A stretch of DNA of 64,000 bases from the NCBI GenBank assembly GCA_928212115.1, contig CAKMRJ010005412.1, positions 255,928,288 through 255,992,287 of the forward strand, in the 5' to 3' direction. Below are positions 1-12,063 of the stretch, piece after piece. The position numbers and the translations under genes were made by a program. Below the pieces are notes generated by a model. The model made no database searches. It saw only the letters and a program-made list of their open reading frames with translations, and was not told where the DNA came from. The stretch's first letter is position 1, and each line of letters opens with the position of its first letter. This DNA comes from Lactuca virosa. Its lineage: Eukaryota; Streptophyta; Magnoliopsida; Asterales; Asteraceae.

Positions 1-738
1 AACACTGCCCCTGCTGAAGAGATCGCGGCTTTTGAGGCTCATGAGCGTGATTCCACGAAAGTCCATTGCATCATGCTAGCGACTATGACTGCAGAACTCC
101 AGAAGTCCTATGAGGACATGTACCCCTATGAAATGCATCAGGATCTGCTGGACCCGTACCACCAAAGCGCTAGGCAAGAAAGGTACGAGATCATCACTTC
201 GATCATCACTACCAAAAGGGGTATTGGAGAGTCCCTTACTGCTCATCTGCAAAAGATGCAGAGATATGTCGATCGCCTGCTAAATCTAAATGTTAACTTT
301 GATGAAGAGCTGGAAATTGACATCATCCTTCACTCATTGCCTCCCTGCTATAGCCAGTTCCGCATGAACTACCACATGAACAAGGAGGAGGTCACCTTGA
401 TCAAGCTTCAAGGACTGTTGAGGACTGTTGAGAGCAACCTCAAAGATAAATCTGTTGCATCATCTCTAACTCCTACTGCTGCCACAGTCCTAACAATTGG
501 GCAAGGGAAGGGTATGAAGAGGAAGGCTCCCTCAAAGAGCCACCATAAGGGAAATTCCCAAAATGGCTCCTCTTCTAGTGGAACCAAGGTTGGTCCTGCT
601 AAACCCAACTCTAACCCCAAAGAAGCAGAGTGCCACTACTGCCATGAAATATGGCATTAAAAACGAAGCTGCCCGAAATATCTGCAAGATATCAATGATG
701 GGAAGATCAAGCCGTCCTACGCATGTATTTACACTATT
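1..738 (+). pseudogene. gag: copia-1 gag remnant (partial, one internal stop)
   Basis: Nucleocapsid part of the gag-pol polyprotein, which would coat the element RNA in the particle. The frame is open from base 1; the first ATG at 73 is internal, because the reading continues upstream and matches copia-2 gag. The body carries the copia gag stretch with HLQKMQRYVDRL and LHSLPPCYSQF, followed by a Lys/Ser-rich linker. The CCHC zinc knuckle (631-672) starts CHYCHE but is interrupted by TAA at 658-660, where copia-2 has a tryptophan codon, and the conserved glycine before the histidine is replaced. Downstream sequence stays in the same frame into the protease. Confidence 0.88.
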
Positions 739-3700
739 AAATCTAATGATTCATCACATGCTATTTCTTGGGTTCTTGATACAGGATGTGGTTTTCACAT
801 TTGTTCTGATTTGCAGGGCCAAAGAAGAAATAGGGATGTGGAGCATGGGAAGATAAATTTGATCATGGGGAACAGAAGATCGTCGCCTATCACCAAGATC
901 GGAGTTTACTCTTTAATGCTCAGTAGTGGATTAGGATTAGATTTAAATAATTGTTGCCATTCGCCAGATATGGCAAGAAACATCATTTCATTTCATGGTT
1001 TGTATAGACAGGGTTTTAGATACTCATTTGATAATGAAAAGGGTTCTATTAATGCTTATCTTAATGGTGTTTTCTATTTTGAATCATTACCTTGTAATGG
1101 AATATATGAAACTGTGATGGTTGCAGACAATTTAGGAAATGATGTGTTGTGTATTGATTCTTCCAATGATTTGGATAAAGCATGCTTGTGGCATTGTCGT
1201 CTTGGACATGTCAACAAGAAACGCATAGCCCAACTCCAAAAGGATGGAGTGTTGGAGTCATTCGACCTTAGGGACGATGACGTGTGCGAATCTTGTTTAA
1301 TTGGAAAGATGATCAAGTCACCCTTCACTGGCTGGCACTTGTGCGAGGGGTGAGGGTTTATTGGATCTCTTACATACAGATGTATGTGGACCCTTTAGAT
1401 CCACCACAAGGGATGTGTGCCACTTCTACGTGACTTTTACTGATGATTATAGCAGATATGGCTATATCTACTTAATCAGGCATAAGTCAGAAACCTTTGA
1501 AAAGTTCAAAGAGTTTAAACAAGAAGTGGAGAATCAGTTGGGCAGGAAAATCAAGATGCTTCGATCCGATCGAGGGGGAGAGTACAATACCTAAGTCTTG
1601 AATTCCACGACTACCTCAAGGAATGCGGAATTGTTTCGCAATTAATGCCACCTAGGACACCACAGTTGAATGGTGTGGCTAAGAGGCGTAATCGAACCTT
1701 GTTAGACATGGTTCGTTCCATGATGAGTCGTGCTTCGCTACCTATCTCATTCTGGGGGTATGCCTTAGAGACTGTCGCTCATATCCTTAACTTAGTCCCT
1801 ACGAAGAAGGTTGCCAAAACACCTCACGAGATGTGGACAGGGAAAGCTCCCTCGTTGGCACACATCAATGTTTGGGGTTGCGAGGTTTTCGTAAGACGAG
1901 AGACTCACGACAAGCTCGAACCTCGTACTGAGCGATGTATTTTCATCGGCTACCCGTAGAAGTCCTTTGGATATCTCTTCTATAGACCGAGTGACAATGT
2001 GGTCTTCGTTGCGAGGAGAGGGGTTTTCCGAGAGCGAGAACTCATAAGCCAAGGGAACAGTGGGAGGCAAATCGATCTTGAAGAGCTTCAAGAGTCGAGC
2101 GATGAAGGAACCTCCAACACTAGCGCTCAACCCGAGGAGGAAACTCCGGTTGAACCGATTCACGAGTCCTTACCTCTTAGACGTTCTAGTAGAGTTAGTG
2201 TTCCGCCCGTGTTGTATGGTTTTCATATAACGAGTGATGGTGATACGTTCATTAGTGACAACACAATAGTGAATCTGGACGAACCTAACAGCTACAAAGA
2301 AGCCATGGCAGGCCCGGAGTCTGCAAAATGGAAAGAGGCTATGGACAGCGAGATTCAGTCCGTGTATGACAACCAAGTTTGGAATTTGGTTGAAAATGTG
2401 CCAGCTCGTAAGACGGCCGGGTGCAAGTGGATCTTCAAGAAGAAGACCGACATGGATGGGAATGTACACACCTATAAGGTGCGATTGGTTGCGAATGGTT
2501 TCACTCAAACTCCCAGAGTTGATTATGATGAAACCTTCTCACCAGTTGCGAAGATAAAGTCTATCAGGGTGATGTTGGCCATTGTTGCATTTCATGACTA
2601 TGAAATATGGCAGATGGATGTCAAAACCGCCTTCCTTAACGGAAAGTTGGCTGAGGATGTTTACATGGCTCAGCCAAAGGTTTTTGTCAATGCGAAGCAT
2701 CCCAATAGAGTGTGTAAGCTTGAGAAGTCCATCTATGGACTAAAACAAGCATCTCGCAGATGGAATCTTTGTTTCGATGAGAAAGTCAAAGAATTTGGTT
2801 TTCTGCGAAGCGAGGATGAATCATGTGTATATGTCAAAGTTAGTGGGAGTATAGTTAGCTTTCTGTATTGTATGTCAATGACATACTACTCATAGGAAAG
2901 GACATCCCAACCCTAAAGGAAGTTAAATCCTGGCTTGGGAAGTGCTTCGCTATGAAGGACCTCAGAGAGGCTGCCTATATTCTGGGAATAAGGATAGTGA
3001 GAAACAGAAGTAAGAGACTAATAGGACTTAGTCAGAATACTTATTTGGACAAGGTACTAAAACGTTTTATTATGGAGAATTCAAAGAAGGGAGAGTTACC
3101 AATCCAAAGTAATACCAAGTTGAGTAAGACTCAAAGCCCGAGTACCGAAGTCGAGATAGCAGAAATGAGCCGAGTACCATACACTTCCGCAGTTGGCTCG
3201 ATTATGTATACTATGACTTGTACTCGCCCTGATGTGGCCTTCGCTTTGAGCATGGTCAGCAGATATCAGGGAAACCCTGGCAAAGCACATTGGACCGCAG
3301 TCAAGAATATTATTAAGTACCTTCGGAGGTCCAAGGAATGGTTTCTAGTCCTCGGTAGGAGTGATGACTTAAGGGTGCGAGGGTATAGTGATGTCAGTTT
3401 TCAAACCGACAGGGCCAACTACCATTCACAGTCAGGCTGGGTTTTTACCCTAAATGGAGGAGCAGTGACTTGGAAGAGTTCCAAGCAGGAGACCGTAGCT
3501 GATTTAACGTGCGAATCAGAGTATAAAGCGGTGAGCGAAGCGTCAAATGAGGCAATATGGTTGAAGAACTTCATTGGAGACCTTGGAGTTGTGCCAGCCA
3601 TAAAGGAGCACATGGAGATTTTCTGTGATAATGAAGGAGCGGTTGACTTGACCAAGGAACCGAGGGTTCATGGAAGATCTCAACATATCGACAGAAAATA

Positions 3701-3779
3701 TCATTTTATTCGACATCGGGTGGAGGAAGGACTCCTCGTAGTGAAGAGGGTATCGTCAGAAGATAACCCAGCACGCTAG
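739..3779 (+). pseudogene. pol: copia-1 pol remnant: protease, integrase, RT, RNase H
   Basis: Domains in order: aspartic protease (VLDTGC, Asp at 778-780); GAG-pre-integrase and HHCC zinc region (about 1190-1320, HCRLGH, CESCLIGK); integrase core (1361-1960, TDVCGPF, FTDDYS, LRSDRGGEY); RT (about 2280-3000, QMDVKTAFLNG, SIYGLKQ); and RNase H (3370-3779, KSSKQETVAD). Lesions include a frameshift near 1345, a small insertion near 1590, TAG at 1957-1959 and a frameshift near 2865. The RT motif YVDD reads YVND (2871-2882). A 44-bp deletion near 3772, between two AGCA repeats, removes the end of RNase H that copia-2 retains. The protein would have copied and integrated the element; no working product is possible now. 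Confidence 0.92.
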
Positions 3780-4665
3780 GAGCATCGGGCTGAAGGACGA
3801 TATTAGTTTAGATTAGATAGTTTAGAAACGTGTAATAGATAAATGTAATTGACATTTGACGATTAAATAAAAGGGAATTATTTATAAGTAAAGTTACTGT
3901 CTTATGTTAATTATTTACCTATTGTTTCATTTTGCATGTTTTGACTTCCTGAATAATAAGATTATTCGAATGTTCCACAGTCGCTCATACTTTGGGAGTA
4001 GGTATGAAAGAAGATTGTCATGAATTGGTGTGTAGATTGTCTAAAGTGTATTAGACATAGCAAAGGTTTGCTGCAACGTTCATGAGTGCTTATGAATTTG
4101 ATTTGAGCATTGGATTAGACTCGCGCTTACTGGAATCACTTCATGGAATTTATCACGAGTGATCGCAAGACGATAATATCATATGGTCTTAAAACCTAGA
4201 TATATGGTTTATTGTTTGCAAGTTGGTTGTGCATTGATAATGCGTAAACGCTTCAGTAACTTGATGTTATAAAACGCATTGTTGTGTATGATTTGATGAG
4301 TGAATGGTAAATGCATATAAGTCGAAGTTTATCTGTTCCTTTTATCCTAAGAGGGTAAAAGCGATATCAGGGCCCCTCGATGATTTTGTTTGACTTATGT
4401 GTCGGGCCCGGTCAGGACTGAATTGATGTGTTTAATTAAGTTCTATGTCAGAAGAATCAAAAATCGAGAAACAACTGCTGGACAATAAGTATGACTATGT
4501 TCCATGTATTTGTCCGCACAATATCTAGAACGGAGGACTATACGATCCCTTATCTAGAGGACAGGTTACTGATAAGATCAGAGTTCAACAGCGTCTTTGA
4601 GAGCTATGATTGCTAATCGGATTGTGCTTGCATTTATAGTTACTAGACTTATCCAAGTGGGAGAC
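3780..4665 (+). other. copia-1 non-coding 3' internal region with polypurine tract
   Basis: No reading frame of note. About 0.9 kb lies between the end of RNase H and the 3' LTR, and it is conserved with copia-2 (6685-7543, reverse orientation), so it is part of the family and not a later insertion. It ends in the purine-rich AAGTGGGAGAC at 4655-4665, directly before the LTR, which is the expected position of the plus-strand primer. Confidence 0.8.
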
Positions 4666-4975
4666 TGTTGGATTAGTGTCTAAGCCTGTAACTATATTTG
4701 GTAAGTATTTGACCCGGTTGTGCATGGTCCTTTTGGGTTGCCTTCACCAAAGCAACATGATAGGATGATTTATGTATAAAGAGGTTATTATGATTTATTA
4801 ATATGTTATATGAATAATATATTAAAGGAGAAATCATATAGTTTAATTAATATTAGACAAGAATTAATTAAGAATTAATTTTGTGGCTAAAAGAGATTAA
4901 TTAAATAAAGCGACTGGAACTGTCAATTGTGTGATAGTTGATTTGGGCTGAGAATCCTTTTGGATTTAAGGGGTC

Positions 4976-5012
4976 GACGAAAATTAGAGTGGGAGCCCAT
5001 CTAATTTCGTCC
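4976..5012 (+). promoter_or_regulatory. Inverted repeat upstream of TATA box in copia-1 LTR
   Basis: The arms are GACGAAAATTAG and CTAATTTCGTC around a GC-rich centre. The same hairpin occurs at 6331-6369 and 13422-13460 in copia-2, about 90-130 bp upstream of the TATA box each time. Its function is unknown; position in U3 suggests a promoter element. Confidence 0.55.
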
Positions 5013-5098
5013 AAGGCCTTTATTATGGAAGGTTCTTTGGACTGCTTAAGGCCTAAGCTATCCAATTAAGGTTTTGACTGAAACCCTAACAGCACAAG

Positions 5099-5107
5099 TA
5101 TAAATAG
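5099..5107 (+). promoter_or_regulatory. TATA box of copia-1 LTR
   Basis: TATAAATAG, followed by a C-rich stretch, in the middle of the LTR as expected for the U3/R border. Confidence 0.6.
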
Positions 5108-5444
5108 ACCCCTTAGGCTTCAGAAATCGGATAACCCTACTTCTAAGAGTACCAGAGCCGACTTCAAGAGCTTTCAACCTCTCTCCAAGATCATCCTCTT
5201 GCTTGTGGTGTTTATAAGCCGTTAGAGGAGTGACATTTGTGACTCTAAGCTCCATGGACAAGAAGATTCAATCTGTGAAGGAGAGGTAATCATCTATCTG
5301 TTTTGTTATGTCAATTTTGAATTATATACAATAGATCTAGGGTTAGAAAGTCTTGGATGAATTTCATGTACAATAGAGAAGCCTAGATCTAAGCTTTAGG
5401 GTTTTCATGAGCACATAGGATGTTATTTTGTGTAAAACCCATCA

Positions 5445-5891
5445 CCATGTGAAAATAGTCTTCTATTGGTCTCTTGGATCTATCGCGATTTGGAAGTAAC
5501 CTGAAAAACCATCTAAGAAACAATAAAAAATATGACCAAAAATACATTCGAGCATTTGATCTATGAAAGGTAAAGGATAATGGGCTTTGTAAGTTTCATC
5601 GTTTAGCTTGCGGTAATCGATGCACAATCGCCAACCGGTTACCATTCACATTGGAATGAGCTTGTCCTTGTCGTTTGTTACCACCGTTATTGCACCCTTC
5701 TTTGGTACCACATTAATTGTGCTCACCCATTGGACTATCTGAAATGGAAAAGATAATTATGGAATCCATCAACTTCACTAATTATTTCTTGACCACCTCT
5801 TGCATCTTTGGGTTCAATCTTCTTTGGGGTTGTACCATAAGTTTGGCACCTACTTCCAAGTTAATCTTGTGTGAAAAAGATAAGGGGATAG
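5445..5891 (-). pseudogene. pol: Athila-like Ty3/gypsy reverse transcriptase fragment
   Basis: Minus-strand remnant of a gypsy RT. Reading from 5891 to 5445, fragments of conserved gypsy RT blocks are visible: a stretch resembling QPQRRLNPKMQEVVKK, then VTGWRLCIDYRKLND, PLPFIDQML and CFLDGFSGYFQI, ending in a block resembling EKTTFTCP. Frame changes and stops separate them. Both ends are cut by copia insertions: copia-1 on the left, copia-2 on the right. The upstream part of the same gene continues at 13776-14008 and 22386-24300. The wording of these blocks fits the Athila branch better than chromoviruses; that placement is by memory of the family. Confidence 0.9.
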
Positions 5892-6234
5892 TGATGGGTT
5901 TTATACAAAAGAACAATCCTATGTGCTCATGCAAAACCCTAAAGCTTGGATCTAGGTTTCTCTATGGTACATGCAATTCATCCAAGACTTGAATACGCTA
6001 AACTAGCATACATTGAAATCGAGATCTATAACAAAACAAGTTTAGATAATACCTTTCAATAGTTGCAAGAATCTTCAATCTTCAAGAAGCTTAGTGTCAC
6101 AAGTGTAACACCTCTAATGGCTCACAAACACCACAAGCAAGAGGATGATCTAGAAGAGAGAAGGAGAGAGGCTTAATTTCAGCTATAGTAACCTTAGGGT
6201 TTCTTGGTGTAGCCAAAACTGAAGCCCTGGGGTT

Positions 6235-6243
6235 CCTTATATA
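6235..6243 (-). promoter_or_regulatory. TATA box of copia-2 3' LTR
   Basis: TATATAAGG on the minus strand. The same box sits at 13326-13334 in the 5' LTR, where it would drive the genomic RNA. Confidence 0.55.
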
Positions 6244-6330
6244 GCTGAGCTGCTAGGGTTTTAGTCAAAACCCTAATTGGATGACTTAGGCCCTAAGCAG
6301 CTTGAGAACCTTCTGGAATAAGGCCTTCTT

Positions 6331-6369
6331 GGACGAAATTAGAGTGGGCTTCCACTCCTAATTTCGTCC
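6331..6369 (-). promoter_or_regulatory. 17-bp-stem hairpin upstream of TATA box (copia-2 LTR)
   Basis: GGACGAAATTAGAGTGG pairs with CCACTCCTAATTTCGTCC (one bulged base) across a 4-base loop. It is kept in the 5' LTR copy (13422-13460) with one change and, more degraded, in copia-1 (4976-5012). It lies about 90-130 bp upstream of the TATA box in element sense. Confidence 0.6.
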
Positions 6370-6684
6370 CCCTTATTTCCATGAGAGTTCAAAGTCCAAA
6401 ACTAACTATCACACAATTGACAGTTTAAGCCCCTGTATTTAATTAATCTCTTTTAGTCATAAATTAATTCTCAATTAATTCTTGACTAATATTAATTAAA
6501 CTATATGATTTCTCCTTTAATATATTATTCATATAATATATTAATAAATCATAATAACCTCTCTCTCTCTCTCTCTATAAATCATCCTGTCAAGTTGCTT
6601 TGGTGAAGGCAACCCAAAAGCACCATGCACAACCGGGTCAAGTATATACCAAATAAAGTTACGGGCTTAGACACTAATCCAACA

Positions 6685-7543
6685 GTATCCCACTTGGATA
6701 AGTCTAGTAACTATAAATGCGAGTACGACTTCAGGATCCGATTAGCTATCGTAGCTCTCAAGAACGTTGTCGAACTATGATCTTATCAGTAACATGTCCT
6801 TTAGATAAGGGATCGTATAGTCCTCCGTTCTAGATACCGTGCGGACAATCACATGGAACATAGTCATACTTATTGTCCAGCAGTTTGTTTCTCAATCTCT
6901 GATTCGTCTGACATAGAACTTAATCGAACATATCAATTCAGTCCTGACCGGGCCCGACACATAAGTCAAACCAAATCATCGAGGGGCCCATATATCACTT
7001 TCATCCTCTTAGGATAAAAGGAACAGATAAACTTCGACTTATATGCATTTACCATTCACTTATCAAATCATGCACAACAATGCGTTTTATAACATCAAGT
7101 GACTGATGCGTTTACGCATTATCAATGCACAACCAACTTGCAAATGATAAACTATATATCTAGGTTTTAAGATCATATGATATTATCGTCTTGCGATCAC
7201 TCGTGATAAATTCCATGAAGTGATATCAGCAAGCGTGGGTCTAATCCAATGCTCAAATCATATTCATAAGCACTCATGAACATTGCAGCAAACATTTGCT
7301 ATGTCTAATACATTTTAGACAATCTACAAACCAATTCACGACAATCTTCTTTCATACCTACTTCTAAAGTATGAGCGACTGTGGTACATTCGAATAATCT
7401 TATTATTCAGGAAGTCAAAACATGCAAAGTGAAACAATAGGTAAATAATTAACATAAGATAGTAACTTTACTTATAAATAATACTCCTTCATTTAATCAT
7501 CAAATGTCAATTACATTTATCTATTACACATTTCGAAAGCTAT
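6685..7543 (-). other. copia-2 non-coding 3' internal region
   Basis: No convincing reading frame. It is the counterpart of 3780-4665 in copia-1. The end next to the LTR (6685-6700) is pyrimidine-rich on the plus strand, and so purine-rich in element sense: the polypurine primer site. Confidence 0.78.
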
Positions 7544-10500
7544 CTAATCTAAACTAATATCGTCCTTCAGCCCAATGCTCCTAGCGTGCTGCAAGTTCTT
7601 AACCCTACTCAGTCCCTTCGTAAGGGGATCTGCTGGGTTATCCTCTGACGATACCCTCTTCACTACGCGGAGTCCCTCTTCCACCCGATGTCGAAAAAAA
7701 TGATATTTCCTGTCGAAATGTCGAGATCTGCCATCATCCCTCGGTTCCTTGGTCAAGGCAACCGCTCCTTCATTATTGCAGAATATCTCCACAGGCTCCT
7801 TTATGGCTGGCACAACTCCAAGGTCTCCAATGAAGTTCTTCAACCATATTGCCTCCTTTGACACTTCGCTCGCTGCTATGTACTCTGATTCTCACGTTGA
7901 ATCAGCTAGGTCTCCTTCTTGGAACTTTTCCAAGTCACTGCTCCTCCATTTAGGGTAAAGACCCAACCCGATTGCGAACGGTAGTTGTCTCGATCGATCT
8001 GAAAACTGGCGTCACTATACCCTCGCACCCTTAAGTCATCACTCCCACCGAGGACTAGAAACCATTCCTTGGTCCTCCGAAGGTACTTAAGAATATTCTT
8101 GGCTGCGGTCCAATGTGCTTTGCCCGGGTTCCCTTGATATCTGCTTACCATGCTCAAAACGAAGGCCACATTAGGGCGAGTACAAGTCATAGCATACATG
8201 ATCGAGCCAACTGCGGAAGCGTAAGGTATTTGGCTCATCTCTGTTATCTCGGTCTCTGTACTCGGGCTCTGAGTCTTACTCAGTTTGGCGTTGCTCTGAA
8301 TTGGTAACTCCCCTTTCTTAGAATTCTCCATACTAAAACGCTTTAGTACTTTGTCCAAGTAAGTATTCTCACTAAGTCCTATTAGCCTTTTACTTCTGTT
8401 TCTCACTATCCTTATTCCCAGAATATAGGCAGCCACTCCGAGGTCTTTCACCGCGAAACACTTCCCAAGGCAGGACTTGACTTCCTGCAGGGTCGGGATG
8501 TTGTTTCCTATGAGCAGTATGTCATCGACATACAATACAAGGAAGCTAACTATACTCCCACTGGATTTGACATATACACATGATTCATCCTCGCTTCGTA
8601 GGAAGCCAAACTCTTTGACTTTCACGTCGAAACAAAGATTCCATCTGCGAGACGCTTGTTTCAATCCATAAATGGATTTCTCAAGCTTACACACTCTATT
8701 AGGATGCTTCACATCGACAAAACCCTCTGCCTGACTCATGTAAACATCCTCATCCAACTTCCCATTAAGGAAAGCGGTTTTGACATCCATCTGCCATATT
8801 TCATAGTCATGAAATGCAGCAATGGCTAGCATCACCCTAATAGACTTTATCTTCGCAACTGGTCAAAAGGTCTCATCATAGTCAACTCCGGAAGTTTGAG
8901 TAAAGCCCTTCGCAACCAATCGCTCCTTATAAGTGTGTACCTTCCCATCCATGCCGGTCTTCTTCTTGAAGATCCATTTGCACCCGACCGTCTTACGACA
9001 TGGCACATTGTCAACCAAATCCCAGACTTGGTTGTCGTACATGGATTGAATCTCGCTGTCCATAGCCTCTTTCCATTTCACAGACTCCGGGCCTGCCATG
9101 GCTTCCTTGTAGCTGTTAGGTTCATCCAAATTTATTAGTGTACTGTCACTAATAAACGAATCACCCTCACTTGTTATATGAAAACCATACAACACAGGCG
9201 AGACACTAACTCTACTAGAACGTCTAAGAGGTAGGGACTCGTCAATCGGTTCAATAGGAGTTTCCTCCTCATGTTGAATGCCAGTGTTAGATGTTCCTTC
9301 ATCGTTCGACTCTTGAAGCTCTTCAAGATCGATTTCCCTCCCACTGTCCCGTTGGCTTATTTGTTCTCGCTCTCGGAAAACCCCTCTCCTCGCAACGAAG
9401 ACAACATTGTTAATCGGTCTATAGAAGAGATATCCAAAGGACTTCTGCTGGTAGCCGATGAAAATACATCGCTCATTATCAGGTTTGAGCTTTTCGTGAG
9501 TTTCTTGTCTTACGAAAGCCTCGCAAACCCAAACCTTGATATGTGGCAACTAGGGAGATTTCCATGTCCACATCTCGTGAGGTGTTTTGGCAACCTTCTT
9601 TGTAGGGACTAAGTTAAGGATATGGGCGACAGTCTCTAAGGCATACCCCCATAATGAGATAGGTAGCGAATCACGACTCATCATGGAATGAACCATGTCT
9701 AGAAAGGTTCGATTATGCCTCTCAGCTACACCATTCAACCACGGTATCCTAGACGGTGTTAATTGCGAATAGATTCCTCATTCCTTGAGGTAGTCGTGGA
9801 ATTCAAGACTAAGGTACTCTCCACCTCGATTGGATCGAAGCATCTTGAGTTTCCTGCCCAGCTGATTCTCCACCTCTTGCTTAAACTCTTTGAACTTTTC
9901 AAAGGTTTCTGACTTGTGCTTGATTAAGTAGATATATCCATATCTGATATAATCATCAGTGAAAGTCACATTGAAGCGGCCCGCATCCCTTGTGGTGGAT
10001 CTAAAGGGCCCACACACATCGGTGTGTATGAGATCCAATAAACCCTCACCCCTTTCACAAGTACCAGTGAAGGGTGAATTTGTCATCTTTCCAAGCAAAC
10101 AAGACTCGCACACATCATCGTCCCTAAGGTTGAATGACTCCAATACTCCATCCTTTTGGAACTGGGCTATGTGTTTCTTGTTGACATGTCCAAGACGACA
10201 ATGCCACAAGCATGCTTTGTCCAAACTATTGGAAGATTCGATATGTAATACATCAATTCCTAAGTTGTCTACAACCATCACAGTTTCATATATTCCATTA
10301 CAAGGGAATGCTTCAAAATAGAAAACACCATTAAGATAAGCATTAATAGAACCCTTTTCATTATCAAATGAATATCTAAATCCTTGTCTATACAAACCAT
10401 GAAAAGAAATGATGTTTCTTGCCATTTCTGGCGAATAGCAACAATTATTCAAATCTAGTCCTAATCCATTACTAAGCACTAAAGAGTAAACTCCAATCTT

Positions 10501-10680
10501 GGTGACAGGCGACGATCTTCTGTTCCCCATGATCAAGTTTATCTTCCCATTCTCCACATCCCTATTTCTTCTTAGGCCTTGCAAATCAGAACAAATGTGA
10601 AAACCACATCCTGTATCAAGTACCCAAGAAATAACATGTGATGAATCATTAGATTGAATAGTATAAATACCTGCGAAGGA
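7544..10680 (-). pseudogene. pol: copia-2 pol: protease, integrase, RT, RNase H (near-intact frame)
   Basis: Continuation of the single gag-pol frame. In element order: protease SWVLDTGCGFHIC (about 10630-10595); zinc region with LWHCRLGH and CESCLLGKM; integrase core with HTDVCGPF, FTDDY and the block around RGGEY; RT with QMDVKTAFLNGK, SIYGLKQ and an intact LYVDDILL; and RNase H with GYSDASF, KSSKKE and CNNEGA. TGA at 9778-9780, TAG at 9550-9552 and TGA at 8863-8865 interrupt an otherwise continuous frame from 10905 to about 7906. One frameshift near 7880 separates the last RNase H part, which ends at 7544. Comparison with copia-1 shows sense codons at these three stops. Confidence 0.94.
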
Positions 10681-11580
10681 CAGCTTGATCTTTCCATCCT
10701 TGATGTCTTGTAGATATTTCGGGCAGCTTCGTTTCCAATGCCCTATGTCGTGGCAGTGATAGCATTCTGCATCCTTTGGGCTTGAGGTGGGTGCAGCGAG
10801 ACCAACCTTGGTTCCACTAGAAGAGGTGCCATCACGAGACTTTCCCTTATGGTGGCTCTTTGAGGGAGACTTCCTCTTCTTACCCTTCCCTTGCCGAATC
10901 GCCAAAACTGGGGCAGCAGTAGGAGTAGGAGTTTATGCAATGGACTTGTCCTTGAGGTTGCTCTCAGCAGTCCTCAGCAGGCCTTGAAGTTTACTCAATG
11001 TGACCTCCTCTTTGTTCATGTGGTAGGTCATGAGAAACTGGTTGAAGCAGGGTGGTAGTGAATGAAGAATGACGTCAATCGCCAGCTCTTCATCGAAGTT
11101 GACATTTAACTTCAGCAGGCGGTCAACATACCTCTGCATCTTCTGCAGATGAGTAGTGACAGACTCTTCGTCTCTCATCTTGATCGTGATCATCGAAGTG
11201 ATGATCTCGTACCTCTCCTGCCTTGCACTTTGGTGATACCTTTCAACCAAGTCCTGATGCATTTCATAGGGATAGAAGTCCTCGTAGGACTTTTAGAGTT
11301 CAGCAGTCATGGTCACTAGTATGATGCAATGGACTTTCGTGGCATCACACTCACGGGCCTTGAAGGCAGCGATCTCCTCGGGAGTAGCAGTGTTCATGTC
11401 CACCTCTTTCAGCTCCTTGTCGAGGACATATTCCTTGTCCTCGTAGCGGGTGACCATCCTTATGTTGCGGATCCAAACGTTAAAATAGTTTCTGTCGAAG
11501 ACCACCCTCCCACACAAATTCATGAGTGAGAATGAGCCGAAGGCGTTTGAGCTTGAAGCGTTGTAGTTTGAGTTCGACAT
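10681..11580 (-). pseudogene. gag: copia-2 gag (two internal stops)
   Basis: It starts at ATG 11580 (MSNSNYNASSSN), the first ATG after the long leader, and is in frame with pol. The capsid part shows TRYEDKEYVLDKEL, HLQKMQRYVDRLLKLNV and MNKEEVTLSKLQGLLRT; a basic Ser/Lys linker follows, then an intact CCHC knuckle CYHCHDIGHWKRSC. Stops are TAA at 11293-11295 and TAA at 10933-10935. Gag would form the particle and bind the leader RNA, where two unusual hairpins are found (11946-12063). Confidence 0.9.
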
Positions 11581-11945
11581 CTGAAAAAGAAAAGAGACAA
11601 AGTTTGATTAGATAAGAATACCCAATTGAACACCCAAATGAGAAATTAGGGCTAGGATCCAACAACATTATTTGTAATTTAGAAGAGGTATGTCGTAATC
11701 TAAACAACAAATAATTTGAAGGTAAGTGAATGACGATTCACTAATTTCCACCATGAAAAACAAAAGAGAATTAAGTTTTAAATGTAAAGAAAACTCCTAG
11801 ATCTTTTGGGATTCATTGAACTTTGCAATGGCATGTTTAAATCTCGATATGCCCCTCAAGTTTGTGACTGGGATACCGAGGATCATAAACAGGGTGTGAA
11901 TAACAATGCAAATATACATGGTGCCCCCAATGTTACAGTCACCTA

Positions 11946-11981
11946 ATCGATGTGCCGGTTAACCACACACGCTCCATCGAT
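11946..11981 (-). promoter_or_regulatory. Leader hairpin 1, shared 22-nt loop
   Basis: Stem ATCGATG / CATCGAT (7 bp) encloses a 22-nt loop (11953-11974) containing the 8-nt palindrome GGTTAACC. The loop differs at one base from that of hairpin 2, while the stems are unrelated. Confidence 0.55.
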
Positions 11982-12029
11982 CTATGAAAAACATCGAGTC
12001 ACCCTTTTCCACCTTTGATTAGAGCCAAA

Positions 12030-12063
12030 TTAGTGTGCTGGTTAACCACACACGCTCCACTAA
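12030..12063 (-). promoter_or_regulatory. Leader hairpin 2, shared 22-nt loop
   Basis: Stem TTAGTG / CACTAA (6 bp) encloses a 22-nt loop (12036-12057) with palindrome TGGTTAACCA. The loop begins 83 bases from the loop of hairpin 1. Confidence 0.55.

Larger units (their letters stand above)
1..5444 (+). mobile_element. copia-1: Ty1/copia retrotransposon, 5' part outside window
   Basis: This is a plus-strand Ty1/copia element: gag, protease, integrase, RT, RNase H, a long non-coding 3' stretch and a 3' LTR at 4666-5444. The window opens inside gag, so the 5' LTR and leader are not visible. It is the same family as copia-2 (5892-13775), which lies in the opposite orientation and aligns along its full visible length. 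It sits inside an Athila-like RT gene, whose frame resumes on the minus strand at 5445. The coding region has several stops and frameshifts, so it is dead as an autonomous element. Copia identity is certain from the domain order; lineage within copia is not assigned. Confidence 0.95.
4666..5444 (+). repeat. copia-1 3' LTR
   Basis: 779 bp, starting TGTTGGATTAG and ending AAACCCATCA (TG...CA). It matches both 793-bp LTRs of copia-2 in reverse complement. It holds a TATA box (TATAAATAG, 5099-5107) and, about 90 bp upstream of that, an imperfect inverted repeat (4976-5012). The right flank, CCATG, is Athila RT sequence; the left flank is outside the window, so the target duplication cannot be checked. 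Confidence 0.92.
5892..6684 (-). repeat. copia-2 3' LTR
   Basis: 793 bp, TGATGGG...CCAACA on the plus strand (TGTTGG...CCCATCA in element sense). It is identical in length to the 12983-13775 copy. It has a (CT)n run near 6559 and a TATA box at 6235-6243 on the minus strand. Confidence 0.95.
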
